This document shows, piece by piece, positions 47,178 through 59,401 of a stretch of DNA of 64,000 bases. The notes below the pieces were generated by a model, which was not told the DNA's origin, ran no database searches, and saw only the letters and a list, made by a program, of their open reading frames with translations. This stretch comes from Nyssa sinensis (lineage: Eukaryota > Streptophyta > Magnoliopsida > Cornales > Nyssaceae), in NCBI GenBank assembly GCA_008638375.1, contig VIRR01000536.1, positions 186,001 through 250,000 of the forward strand. Direction: 5' to 3'. The position numbers were made by a program, and so were the translations under genes. Numbering within the stretch: position 1 is the first letter of the stretch; every line of letters begins with the position of its first letter.

Positions 47178-48860
47178 AGGCACTACTACTTCATATCATG
47201 ACACTTATAAATCCAGACATTGAGAATTGATAAAGGTAAGACTTTATGAGGCTCATTAAGGTAATCTAGTTAAGGATGCTATGATAGAAGAGATTAAATA
47301 AAAATTGTTAGATATGGATAGGGATAATGCCCTTGTGCTAGATGGTTTTAGGGATGCATTCTTCAAAAGAATTGGAATATTTAGGTGAATATGTCTTGAA
47401 GCTGGTGAGCCATTTCTTCCAAATAGGGCATCTTTTGAAAGAATAGAATTCTATAATGTTAACACTTGTTCCCAAAATAACTACTCCAACCACTATGAGG
47501 GACTATAGGCATATAGCATGTTCACAACACAATTTGTAAGTGCGTTTCCAAGTTCATTACTGCTGGATTGAAACTCATTCTCCCACATATTATGAACTTG
47601 AATCAAGAAATTAACCTTTATTCAAAGGAGATCTAACACAGATAATATCCTTCTAATGTAAGAGCTTCTAAGGAATTACCATAGAAATCGCACATCTGCT
47701 AGGTATGCAATTAAAATAGATATTCGGAATTTCTCATATATATGTTGCAAATTATAGATTTTCCTCCTAAGGTAAGCGGCTAGATAAAAGAATGTGTTAC
47801 ATCACTTAAGCTTTCTATAATGATTAAAAAAATCTTTGAAGGTTAATTTGCAAGGGGTTATAGATAGGGAGACTCATCGTACCATATCTATGCATTTTAT
47901 GAATAAAAGCTTTCACAAGTCTTTTAAAGTTACACATTGAGGCAGGAGGTTACACCTACCATCCTAAGTATGCTACCCATCATATTAGTTATCTTATGCT
48001 TACGAATGATTTGTTCTTACTATCTTCAGGTGATTAGAGCTCAATTGTAATACTGAAGAGGGTCCTTAATAAATTTTGCTTATGTATGCTTTAAGACCTA
48101 ACATGCAACAAACCATATCATTTTTTTGGAATTCCTAGATTTGAAATGCTCATTCTCACTCAGGATTTAGAAACCAATAAAGGATCCTTACTTGAAAAAT
48201 ATCTTAGGGGTTCCTCTTAATACAATTTAACTAAAGGCCACAAACTACAAGAACAAGTTCATAGAATAACACCCAAGCTTCAAGAATGGACAACAAGGAC
48301 TATGTCCAGGTAGACTCCAGTCAGTAAAGTATATCCTTTATGGCATTGAAGTCTATTGGTGAACTAATTTTTTTTTCATTTCCAAGGCTGTTATCCATAG
48401 AGTGGAGAAAGTACAAAGAGAAAGTACTAAGGGATTATTTTATGCAATGGCCCTAAACTTCAAAGAAAGTGATAATGTATGGTTGGATTGTGTGTGTCTG
48501 CCAAGGGATGAAAGAGGGTTATGAATTAAGAAGTTAGGGGAATGGAATATTTCTTTAACGTTTACACATTTCTAGGCTCTATTTTCTCTAAAAGATACCT
48601 TGTGGGTCATATGGATCCAAAGCTACTACATTAAGGAAAGTACCATTGGATTTGAAGGCAACTAATGATAGTAGTGAGATAATGAAGAAGGTTTTATAGC
48701 TAAGATAGTTAGCCATGTGAATAAATAAAAAAATTATGGGTAATGGTAGAAATGCATTTGAATGGCATGACTATTATCTGTCATATTAGAATCCAAATTG
48801 ATCAAGGATGAGGCTAACATGTGGTGTAACATTTTCAAAATATGGATTTTTAATTTATGT
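47178..48860 (+). mobile_element. L1-type LINE, RT part after the Athila insertion
   Basis: Continuation of 38536-39228. Reads MDRDNALVLDGFRDAFFKR-like sequence, TLVPKITTPTTMRDYRHIAC-like sequence, GLKLILPHIMNLNQE, and later KAVIHRVEKVQRESTKGLF and MGNGRNAFEWHDYYLS, matching in order the RT-to-C-terminal part of plant L1-type ORF2. Frame is broken throughout. Ends near the 12-base C run at 48862-48873. Confidence 0.78.
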
Positions 48861-49477
48861 TCCCCCCCCCCCCTTTAGTCTAAAATTTGTAACACTTTAC
48901 CCTTATATTAATTTTAATTTGACCTTTTAATGAATCTTTTATTCACTTTTTGAAATTATTTTGTATAGCCTAAAATTTTTTAAAGGTTTCTTTCTTTGAT
49001 CAGACTTCTTGTCTAATTTTTAAATTTCTTTATATCATTAAATTTAGTTACTTGTCAAAAATATCATCAATCAATACTAAATTTTGTCAAATCTCAAACC
49101 CCACCCTATGTGGATTCAGGACTTGACTGAACTGTCACCCATACAAGCCATATAGAATCAAATTAGTTAAACCTGACAAACATAATTAATTTATATATTT
49201 AGAAAAAGCACAACCAGTGCAACTCGTCTGATATAATATTTCGTCACATTTAGATATGAAGTATACTTTAAATCATGATTTCATTGATAACTTCATCATA
49301 AAACCTAAAGTTTCCAACTCACCTCATCTCATAACATAAAAATTTGTCTTATACATCAAAATACTACTATACTTACATGCCTTCGTGATCAAGTTACCAT
49401 GATATCCATTCAGTAACATATCCTTAATGTTACGCCTTTGGTTCGTAAAGCCGCACTAAGGGATCATTAGGACCCCA
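48861..49477. other. Unassigned repeat-like DNA with a C12 run
   Basis: Starts with twelve Cs (48862-48873). No coding frame. With 52748-53499 it forms the pre-insertion target of the solo LTR. Confidence 0.4.
49473..49477. repeat. TSD (CCCCA) of the solo Gypsy LTR, left copy
   Basis: CCCCA directly before TGTCACGACC; identical bases follow the other end at 52743-52747. Confidence 0.93.
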
Positions 49478-52115
49478 TGTCACGACCTACCCTATGCAGA
49501 TCTTGTGTCGCGGGGCAGGCCCAATGACCGTCCCTACTTTTTTCATTCTTTATATCAATGATAACAGTAAATAACGTAAACATATCATTAAAGTGCGGAA
49601 TCCTTATTACAAGTGTTGTTTAAAGACTGAAATTAAAACTGACAATAAACTAAACATGAACCACTCTTAGGTGGTGAGTACATGGGAGGGACTCTATTTA
49701 CTTCTATCATGCTCCTCAACTGTCTCCTTACGCTCCTGAACTCCTACTATGGTTTTGTAGCATTTTTACCTGAAAAATTAGTAAGTGGGATGAGCTAACG
49801 AAGCTCAGTAAGTAAAAGCCTATCTCCAATACGGGTTAGGGATTACATAGAAAAATATGACTCAAGAGTAACATGATAGCCAGTCATGACAACGATTGCA
49901 GTTAACAGTAAAGTGCCACAAGGCCAATGAGTAATTAGCACAATAACAATTATGAGTAACGATGTAGCATAGATATGAGAAAGCTCAATGATCACAATCA
50001 ACATAAATACTGTCACAATAAAAATGATCACAGTCAAGTCCAATTAATGAATGTACAGTCAACATTTCAATCAAACATAAGTGATACATTTACTCTGTCA
50101 ATCGACCTAAAGGTCCCATTACCATTAATCAACCCGAAGGTCCCATTACCATTAATCGTCCCGAAGGTCCCATTTCCATTAATCGACCCGAAAGTCCCGT
50201 CAATTCCTGTCAATCAGATAGTATCGGATGGATATTGTGACTGAGCACAAATCTGACATTCAATTGAAATCAAGATTCTATCGTGTATAAGGTATGAAAT
50301 AACATGACATAAGCATACAATGATAGGCATTAGTACAATGAATCAAATCATGAGATATTAGTCAATAGACCTCCACCAGATAAGGCAATATCAATGGTGG
50401 GAACAATAATAGTGGATACATACATGAGTACAAGTTTTGGCAGTAATAGAAATGATGTGACTTGGAAAACCACGTATAAGAGATAGAAGTTTACTTACCT
50501 TATCAATGCGTCCTAGTATTCCGTGACCCTTCCTTTTTCTTTCGAGTCTCCTATATATCAGCAAACACGCTTTAGTTTTAATGTCATTTATCGAATTTAT
50601 GCCTCATTATCATGAATATCTCTTTTACTAATTTGGGCTTTTACGATTTCCAATTGAACTAATTTACCTAAGGGAAAAATGGTCATTTACGTGTCTCTAT
50701 TTTTTTAGTTCTATTTTTATAAATTGGACTGTACCGTTGAGTTCAGAAGGTTTGAAATAATAAAAATTTACTATTTTCTTAACTCAATCGGAGTCTGTTT
50801 GACTCACATTTGATATAGGGGCATTTTGGTCATTTTGACATTTCTACAGGTATTTTTATTTTTTGGGACTCTGTCTCGTGAAACGGACCTCACCATTGGA
50901 TTCAGAAGGTCCAAAATAGTAAATTTATACTATTTATTTGACTCATTCGCATACTGAAATTTAATTTGATAATTACTTGATTTAACTAATTTATTAAATT
51001 AATTAGGTGTGCTAATATATATAATATTTGGGCCCAAACAGATTACATATGGCACAGCGGTCCGTTCCAATGGTCAGCCTCTCCTAGGTCTCTGATTCCA
51101 TCCGTGGGACAGCCCCCCCCCCCCCCCCCTTTCACTTTTTTTTTCTCTTTTTTCAATTAACGAACCGGTGAATAAGATATTCCAAATCAGCATACCTTTA
51201 TGCTTGAATTTCTAGACCCAAACAGCCCCATTTCCCATTTAACTCCCAAGGCCAAACAGCTCCTGTCCCAATTTAAAAACAGAAGCGGCACAGAGCGCTT
51301 CTTCTTCTTCTTCCTCACGGTTTCTTTTTCTTCTCTTTTTTTTTTTTTCTGGTTGTCTTCCCCTGGCGACGGTTGCTCGCCGGCGGGGTTTTTTTTTTTC
51401 TTGCGGATTTCCGATGGGTTCGACTGAAAATTTAAAGGGAACTTCATAACAACCGCTAAAAAGGAGAATGGTGAGCTTTTGGGGAGTCAAGAACGCCACA
51501 GCAGTAGCTGCGCTGCTGCTGTGCGGTTTTCCGGCGATGGGGATTTTTCCCGTTTCCGTGCTGTTTTCCTATTGTTTTAAAACACAAAATGATCCTTATA
51601 TTATTCCTGCACCTTATGCACATAACCCTTAAGCGATTAAATTGGATTTCATGCAACAAAATCACAAAACCCGATTCGGATGGAACGAACTGCAACAGCG
51701 TTTTTCTCGCTGTGCTCTCCCCCGTTTCCCCTCATTCTTTTTACAATATTTTTCTAATTCTATGCTCATGCAGCCCCTAAACAAATATCTAGCATGCATG
51801 CTTTGAAGACAAAGAAAAGAAAAGTGAACAGGATTATACCGCTCACTCAATTCCAGCTGCTCCTGCGCAGCAACCTCACGGTCTCTCCTTTCTTCTTCTC
51901 CTCTTCCCCACTTCTGGGTCTCTCTTCTCTTCTCTCTTTTTTTTTTTTTATTTCCTCACGCATGCCTTGGCATGCTGTTATTGCCGTGGGCCACCCCCCA
52001 ACCCTCCTCCTCTCACTCTCTTTCCTCTTTCTCTCATTGACTTCCCTTTTTCCATTCCATAATCCCCTCCCTTTCCTAATGCTGTTATGGAAATATGACC
52101 ATTCGGTCAACTGTA

Positions 52116-52164
<49 letters not shown>

Positions 52165-52742
52165 CTCACCCTACAATTATGTATACATACCTATAATGTT
52201 TGCCATATATATATATGTATTTAAATTGTGCTTCCATATATATATATATATATATTTGTATATATCTTTACTGATATTTATGTATATATAGACACTTGTA
52301 CACATATGCTCTTTTCCTTCTTTTATTGGGGGATTACAATCCATGCAGTCAACTATATATTTATATATATTCCCATAGATATTTACTGATATACATATAT
52401 ATATATATATTTGTACACTTACATAAATACATGTATATAGTTATTCCCATATCCATATTTTATTTGATTTTTCATCATTTGATTTATTTTCCTTTTTATT
52501 CCACTTTATTTTATTTAATTTCTTTTAGATTTTATTTTATTTTATTTTTTCTATTTTAACTATTTTTAATTTTATTTGTTATTTCGGTATCGTTTATGGC
52601 TTGCTCGGGTATCACCCGATATCATTCGTACTTTCGAACTTTTGATATTCTAAACCGTCCATTCATTCAATATTATTACAGCAGGCCTTAATGGCTCAGT
52701 TTACATGGCTCACTTGGTTACAACGTGGGTCAGGGTATTACA
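49478..52742 (-). repeat. Solo Gypsy LTR (3.3 kb) with perfect TSD
   Basis: 3,265 bp. Minus strand TGTAATACCCTGACCC ... GGTCGTGACA, flanked on both sides by CCCCA. No internal region, so it derives from recombination between two LTRs of one element. Contains four 27-bp repeats (50103-50210), a 17-base C run (51113-51129) and (TA)n tracts near 52118-52160. Frames of 60-165 codons inside (for example 51794-52291) are pyrimidine-rich chance frames. Confidence 0.94.
50103..50210. repeat. Four 27-bp tandem repeats in the solo LTR
   Basis: Units of the type CGACCCGAAGGTCCCATTAC + CATTAAT starting at 50103, 50130, 50157 and 50184; the last is the most diverged. Confidence 0.85.
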
Positions 52743-52747
52743 CCCCA

Positions 52748-53499
52748 AAAGAAAGGTAATAGGACTATCCATCCTAATCATGTGTAAAAAATACAAGCCA
52801 TTTTTTTTAATTGATTCCCATCATCATTTTTCGTAATTAATTTCATTTTTATGATTAAACTTGTTCAAGTCCCATAATAGATTTATCCAATTAAGTTACT
52901 ATGAAGGCAGGCTATTGTAAATGAAACTAAAAATAAATCAAAAATATATATAAAATGATCAAATTATACAATATCCATTTACACAAAGCGAAGTCATGAG
53001 TCAGGGTACAAGCACCCTTACAACTTTAATGAATAAATGATACATGAATGAAATCTTAACAAAACTAGGTCTTTAATCATCTGGTGGTGCTCCAATAGCT
53101 ACTGCCCATATCCAGTGTACCTACAATTTCCATGAATAACAGGGATGAGCCATAATGCTCAGTAGGGTGTCCCAAAACACACAAGCAAGTAGCGTGCAAA
53201 AACTAATGCAAGTCTGAAGAGGATAATCCCTAATGTCCAATATGCAATCACAAACATACGAAAATATCATCTACCAAATCAAAAGTGTAGATCTAAACAA
53301 CCAACATAATAAGACACTACCCCACATGGTGAAACAACAATAATAAAGGTAAGCGGTATATATACTAACCTCATGACGCATCACCATTTCCTATTCAAAG
53401 CAATACGAATAATAACGTCCAACAACAATACAATCAATACAGGTCAACAGAAAGATAATTCAACAAGGTGTGGTCATTGCATAGTCCAGGCATACACTA
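52748..53499. other. Old Gypsy LTR-like remnant, minus orientation
   Basis: No coding frame. GGGATGAGCCATAATGCTCA near 53143 resembles the block GGGATGAGCTAACGAAGCTC of the solo LTR (49790), suggesting a diverged LTR of similar design in the same orientation. Ends are not found. Confidence 0.4.
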
Positions 53500-56400
53500 T
53501 GTAACACTCTGACCCAGAATATGACACTTAAACCGAGGTAGGCCAGGTCAAATAGTGTAATACCGACTTGTAACCCAAACATGAATTATAATGAACGATG
53601 TATAGTTTTGGAAACATACGATGATGTTGATCACATGAATGAAGTTACGATCAATTCTGAGTACCCCATGATCACCCGTACAAGGGACCCGACAGTACGA
53701 AGAATCGTGCATGTAGACCCGTACATGCATTGATGTATGTGCGTAGTGTATTATGTATATACACGTGAGTACATATATAATGTAATATATATATATATAT
53801 ATACAAGTGTATATATATGCATATAGAGCATATATATGACAATATGTATATATATACGTATAATTATACGTGTATATATATAAAGCATAAAATTATACAT
53901 GTACCATAGTATGTATATATATAATATACTTAATATACATATACATGCTAATGCATGCAAGTGGGAAAGAAAGACACAACTGTGTCGGCAGTGTGTGTGT
54001 GTGAGAGAGGGTGTGTGTTAGTGTGTGTATATATGTATATTATATTGTATATATATAAAATATATTAAGAAAATTAAATGCAAAGGAAACAAATGCAGCC
54101 AAAATCAAAGAAAAAAAGAAAAAGAGAAAAGAAAGAAAGTCAATGAAAGGTGCAAGGAAGGGGGGAAGAAAGAGAAAAGGGCGGTGTACATGCGGTGAAA
54201 TTTTGCCTATAAGTATACGTGAGTTAGCTTAGAGAAAATAATAAACCAAAGGAGAAAACCAAGAAGCTGAGAGTAATTCTGAGATTCAGAAGAAGGAAGA
54301 AGGAGGAAAAATAGAAGAGGAAGAAGGATACTGCGACTGAAAATACAAAAAAGTAAGAATATCAAGTTTTGTTTTTTTGATTTCAAGCATGATTCGTTGA
54401 ATTCTATATAGAGGGACATAACAAGCATGAAATTTAGTTAAATTTGGAAAAAGAATCAAGTGAAATGGTCAACAATTGAGATAGAAAACCTCAGTTGTAG
54501 GTTTTAATGAATAATCGGTTTTCCATGATATTATGCTCTAAATTGGAAACAAACAATGGGAATTTAATCCCTTATGTTGCAGAAAGTGAATAAAGGAAGA
54601 AAAAGGCAAAAACAATGAGTAATCTTGCACGAAATAGGAAAAAATATACCTCGTCAGAATTTCGAGTCTCGCCGAAGACCCATTGAAATCCCACTATTCG
54701 AGAGGCTGTGATGTTCAATTTAAAAAACTAAGCCTAGATATGTAATCTTTATAAAATTTTGAAGAAGACCACATTGAGTTTGGTCGAAAAATATTGGTCG
54801 TTGCCGGAGGGGACGACAGAACCCCACCTGAGAAGGCAATGAGTAGTAAATCGAAATTGTGCCATTTAGGCTAAAAATTAGATGAAGCTACGTAGTTTAG
54901 TTAAGTCTGATTTTAAATTTAAAATACAATTTAAGTCTGTTTGGCTATGGGGAGAGGGGGATTGAATTCTTAACCCAATTGAGGGTTTGATATCCTATAC
55001 TAGGATTAGGTTATTGTCCAATGTTTGGACTGTAGCTAAATAAAGAAAAATGGGGGAATAGTCTCCCCAAGGGTTCGAGCCTAAGACGCGTGAAGTGGGA
55101 AGATTCTAAGCCACGTGTGGGAGCCACTGTGCCATCATGGCACATGTGCTCAATTTTGCCTAAAACAATATATATTATTGTTTTAATTAATTTAAAATAA
55201 ATTTAATTAATTTAATTAAAGAAAATAATCCTGATGTCCAAACTAGTCAAATAAATAATCAATCTTTATTATTTCGGACCTTCCAACTCAATGGTGAGGT
55301 CCGATTTATGAAAATAAGTCCCAGAAAATAAAGACACATAAAAGTGTAAAATGACCATTTTTCCTTTTTTAATACAGATGTCCGAATTAAAGTTTGTGAA
55401 AGACTAAACCGACTTTCTTCGATGTTCCGGACTCAATAATAGAGTTTATTTTAGCAAAAGAGATATTTATAGTAAAGAGACATAAAATTGACGAATAGTA
55501 TAGACTATGTAAATATAGACTGAGATGTGTTTACTACATCATAAGAACATCAAAAGGAAAAGGGAAAGCGATTTAACTTTCTAGAGGAATACAGTAATAG
55601 GTAAATAATATCTAATCTCTGCATATGAGACTTTCAGTCATGTCATCAGTTTTTCATACACTATCTATTGTACTCTATACATGCTAGAAAGTTTATTGAA
55701 TCCACAGTTACGATATTGTTCTATCTTGTGGAAAGTGTTTATTGATTACCATATATCTCGATCATGATTTTTGTACACTTGTGCATAGACTCTTTTATAC
55801 ACTTGTACCCAAGGCCAACAAGGGCCAACCAGTTATGTTCGTGGCAACCCCGTAACCATAGCCCTAAAAAGCTACAGTTATATTATGTTGGCAAGAACCA
55901 GTTATGATTTCACTATACTCTTCATGGAAAGTAGCATGATCCTGATATATTATTAGTGCTGGATTTATGCTCAGTCACAAACTCCATGTTATGCTTACTG
56001 CGACTTACGAGTCAAGGTTCCAAGAGGAACACCAGCTACATTATTATGTGAGGCATAGGATGGAGAGTTATATTGTATACAGAGCTTAGTATTATTCAAA
56101 GATCCTGGCTTGGGCCTGAATAAGACCTTAGGAGGAATATCGGGCCCCAAGTTAAGGTGTAACCACTTTTGTTGATATCATTATCATTTATTGACTATCA
56201 TAGATGATCATATTATTACCTTATGAATGATCATGAGATTGCACAACTTTTTATTGAGTACATACAATTATGCTTAAGACAGCTCATGACTGTAGTAGTA
56301 TGATATTTGTTATCAGATAAGATTTTTATTGATTTATCATTTGAGCTTCCTACCATTTGATATTCACTGATGAGTTCTATATTTCTTGACTGGTTATCAT

Positions 56401-56686
56401 GTTTGCATTATCCTAGTTCTTTTTAGATTATGCCTTTCTATATTGACTTGTACACATGGCAGAGCAAAGGAGAATTACTTACTGGGCTAAGTTAGCTCAT
56501 TCTGATTTATTTTAAATATTTCAGGAACAGATGTTGAGAGTAGACGATAGAGCCTGCTAGCTAGACATGGACATTTTTGGAAATTGTAAGTATAATACGT
56601 AGTACGGTCTTGTAGCCTCCCATGTCATCCACGTATTGGGGATGAACAGTAGTTAAAGAAATTTTACAGTCTGTAATTTGAGAATC

Positions 56687-56724
<38 letters not shown>

Positions 56725-56888
56725 CATGTAACTTTTATTTTAAGTCTTCTGCTATTTATGTTTATGTTATTATAGTTGTTGCATGTTAGTAGTACTGATT
56801 GTGTAGCAAGTTCAAATCCGATTCGGCAATAGTGTCGGGCCGAGGTTACAATTCGAGATCCGTAGAGGGTGGAACTTGGGTCGAGACA
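53500..56888 (+). repeat. 5' LTR of the truncated Gypsy element
   Basis: 3,389 bp, TGTAACACTCTGACCC ... GGGTCGAGACA. The 3' 600 bp match, inverted, the sequence at 63393-64000. Contains (TA)n-rich stretches near 53790-53960 and an (AT)n tract at about 56688-56722 that is absent from the 63.4-kb copy. Left flank is CACTA; the partner TSD is lost. Confidence 0.85.
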
Positions 56889-56891
56889 ACT

Positions 56892-56903
56892 TGGTATCAA
56901 AGT
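56892..56903 (+). other. Primer-binding site of the truncated Gypsy element
   Basis: TGGTATCAAAGT, three bases after the LTR end; resembles the initiator tRNA-Met site TGGTATCAGAGC with changes in the last bases. Confidence 0.75.
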
Positions 56904-57061
56904 ATCCTAGGTTGATAAGTGGTTCATGGGAGATAAAACTATAGTATTACCAATGTCCAAGTAGAGTCAGTCAGTAGATAGGATCTGACATGATATGTAG
57001 ACTCTTAAATATATGAATCTGATTGTTAGTCTTTTTGCAATGAATGGTTAATACGCATAAC

Positions 57062-58110
57062 ACACCTCTACGAAATCCTTCAGTACTTATGGATCATGTG
57101 GAGTGGTTAGAACGCTTAGTAGAGAGGCTTTTACAGAATATGCCTCAAAATCAGGCTAGTGCCAGTACACCAGCTCGACAAAAGCCACCTGTGGTTCAGC
57201 TAGTTCAGTAAAGGAACGAGAAAGATCAGGCGCATCTCTACAAGTAGTTTCAGGCACTGAAACCATCTAGTTTTGATGGCACTAGAGGATCCACCGTGGC
57301 TGAGGAATGGTGGCTGGAGATGGAGAGGATCTTCGAGGTTATGACTTGCATAGAGGTATAAAAGGTGGCCTTCGCCACATTTAACTTTAGGGGAGCAGCC
57401 CACAAGTGGTGGTTTCTAGAAAAAGCCAAGGAGCCTCAGATGACCTGGTAGCGATTTACATTGGTCTTCAACAAGAAGTACTTCCCTCAGGAAGTTAGGG
57501 ACCAGAAGATCGCCGAGTTTCTTGTTCTTCAACAAGAAAACTTGACGGTTGAGGAGTATGAGACCAGGTTCACAGAACTGGCCAGATTTGCTTCTACTAT
57601 CTTTGATGATGAACATACGAAAGCCCGTAAGTTTGAGGGCAGATTACGGTGGAATATCAGGGATCGTGTTAAGCCACCGTAGTTGACCACTTATAAGAAG
57701 GTGGTGAGTACCGCCAAGATTATTGAGCAGAGTGGTGAAGAGTTTTCCAAAAGGAGGGTGAACCAGATCCTGAGGCTAGGAGGAAGCCAGAATAGAAGGC
57801 CAGGACCTTCATTTACTATACCAGGGGCAGGATCGAGGAACACAGACCCAGACCGACAAGGGTCAATTCCACAAATAAGGGTGCAGCCAAATGCCCCACC
57901 TATCACAGATATCATAGAGGGCCTTGTCAGGTGAATTCCAATGCCTGCTACTCTTGCGGCCAAGTTGGGCATTTGAAGACAGATTACCCTCAGATGAGCC
58001 AATTTGTTAGGAGTACGGCAACTACCCCATCTACCCCAGTGACTACACCAGCAGCCCGAGTACAGACTCGCAGTAGTAAACAGAAGACTGAACAGCAACA
58101 CTCAGAGCGG
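57062..58110 (+). pseudogene. Gypsy gag, multiple stops
   Basis: Gag domain: ALKPSSFDGTRGSTVAEEWW, KVAFATFNFRGAAHKWWFLE, FNKKYFPQEVRDQKIAEFLV and YETRFTELARFA. In-frame stops at 57209 (TAA), 57245 (TAG), 57359 (TAA), 57449 (TAG) and 57680 (TAG). A frameshift lies between 57680 and the knuckle region. The knuckle reads CYSCGQVGHLKTDY near 57945-57990; the last ligand Cys is Tyr. Gag would form the particle shell. Confidence 0.85.
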
Positions 58111-58159
58111 GTTTTCTCACAAATGCCAAAAGATACACAAGCTACGACTTCTATTGTCG

Positions 58160-58600
58160 CAGGTACTTTTCAGATCTGTTCATAGTATGCTCGAGTATTA
58201 TTTGACACTGGTTTTACACATTCCTTTATATCACCTATATTTGCTATTAAGTTGAACATAGAGACAGAACCCTTAGGTTATATGTTAACCATTTCTATGC
58301 CATCAGGAGAGTCTTTATGTGGGAATACTATGTACAAAACATGTAAGGTACAGATTGGAGGCTCATAGTTATTAGCTGATCTGATACCATTAGACATATG
58401 TAGTTTTGATGTTATACTCGGTATGGACTGGTTGGTCGCGAATCATGCTTCTATAAATTGCGTGGCTAAGACAGTCAGTATACAGATTCCAAGATGTTCG
58501 AACATCCAGTTTGAGGGAGCGGGAGTAGTTACCCTACCCTATTTTATTTCTTCTATCTAGGCTAGGCGTCAGCTACGTAAGGGATTTCATGGGTTTTTGT
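58160..58600 (+). pseudogene. Gypsy protease, nearly complete
   Basis: YARVLFDTGFTHSFISP keeps the active-site D-T-G, but the third position, usually Ala or Ser, is Phe. LLADLIPLDICSFDVILGMD and WLVANHASINC follow. TAG stops at 58183, 58366 and 58558 interrupt it. Confidence 0.82.
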
Positions 58601-59385
58601 GTAGCGTTATGGATACTCACTTCCAACAGCCACCCTTAGAGCAGATCCCCATTGTTAGGGAGTTTCCCGAGGTTTTTTTAGATGATTTGCCAGGGATGCC
58701 TGTGGATAGAGAGATAGAGTTTATCATTGATGTACAGCTACGTACTTCACCCATATTCAAGAATCCATACCGAATGGCACCAGAGTTGAAAAAGCTAAAG
58801 ATGCAGCTACAGGAACTATTAGACAAGGGTTTCACCAGACCCAATACTTCACCATGGGATGCCCCGGTATTATGTGTTGACTACCGCGAGTTGAATAAGG
58901 TCACCATCAAGAATAGATACCCTCTGCCAAGGGTTAATGATATGTTCGATCAGTTGAAGGGAGCATAGAGTTTCTCTAAGATCGACTTGAGGTCCGGGTA
59001 CCATCAGCTGAAGGTGAGACATACAGATATTGAGAAGATGGAGTTCAGAACCCAATATGGGCATTATGAGTTCCTTGTGATGCCATTTGGGGTCACTAAT
59101 GCCCTTGCTGCATTCATGGATTTGATGAATCGGGTCATCAAGCCACACCTAGATGACTTCATTATTGTGGCCATAAATGATATCTTGGTTTACTCTAAAA
59201 ACTAGGAGGAACACGAAGTGCATCTGAGGAAGGTTCTACAGAAGTTAGAGGAGCAAAAACTGTATGCCAAGCAGAAGAAGTACGAGTTCTGGCTCCCTAG
59301 AATTGCATTTCTGGGACACGTGATTAGCAAAGAAATGATCTCTATAGATTCCCAGAAGATCGAAGCTATCGTCAATTGGCCCAGG
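58601..59385 (+). pseudogene. Gypsy reverse transcriptase, truncated, catalytic motif lost
   Basis: [90 protein letters not shown] and KKYEFWLPRIAFLGHVIS are standard Gypsy RT blocks. About 11 residues are missing between APVL and CVDYRE (58861-58885), where FVKKKDG-type sequence is usual. The catalytic F-I-D-D block reads A-I-N-D (59170-59181). TAG stops at 58966 and 59203. Similarity ends at NWPR, at the junction with the next element's primer-binding site. Confidence 0.88.
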
Positions 59386-59396
59386 CAACGGCGCCA
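59380..59396 (-). other. tRNA-Asp-type primer-binding sequence at an odd place
   Basis: Minus strand TGGCGCCGTTGCCTGGG, 16 of 17 bases as in the plant tRNA-Asp primer-binding site, five bases from the LTR end at 59402. Its last bases overlap the Gypsy pol codons for Pro-Arg (CCCAGG). Confidence 0.8.
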
Positions 59397-59401
59397 AAAA
59401 T

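Larger units (their letters stand above)
53500..59385 (+). mobile_element. Ty3/Gypsy element truncated in pol
   Basis: 5' LTR 53500-56888, PBS 56892-56903, gag about 57062-58110, protease about 58160-58560, RT about 58620-59385. Then the sequence jumps to an unrelated LTR. RNase H, integrase and 3' LTR are missing. Protease-RT order without a preceding integrase, and RT motifs such as [12 protein letters not shown] and [13 protein letters not shown], identify Ty3/Gypsy; a Tekay/Del-like chromovirus is plausible. Ten in-frame stops, one frameshift and a small RT deletion. Confidence 0.9.

Noticed and set aside
51794..52291. 165-codon frame ending in an Ile-Tyr repeat
   Set aside because: The tail is a translated (TA)n microsatellite within the solo LTR.
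59380..59396. Possible tRNA-Asp gene fragment
   Set aside because: Only the 3' acceptor-stem complement is present and it abuts an LTR; this is a retrotransposon primer-binding sequence.
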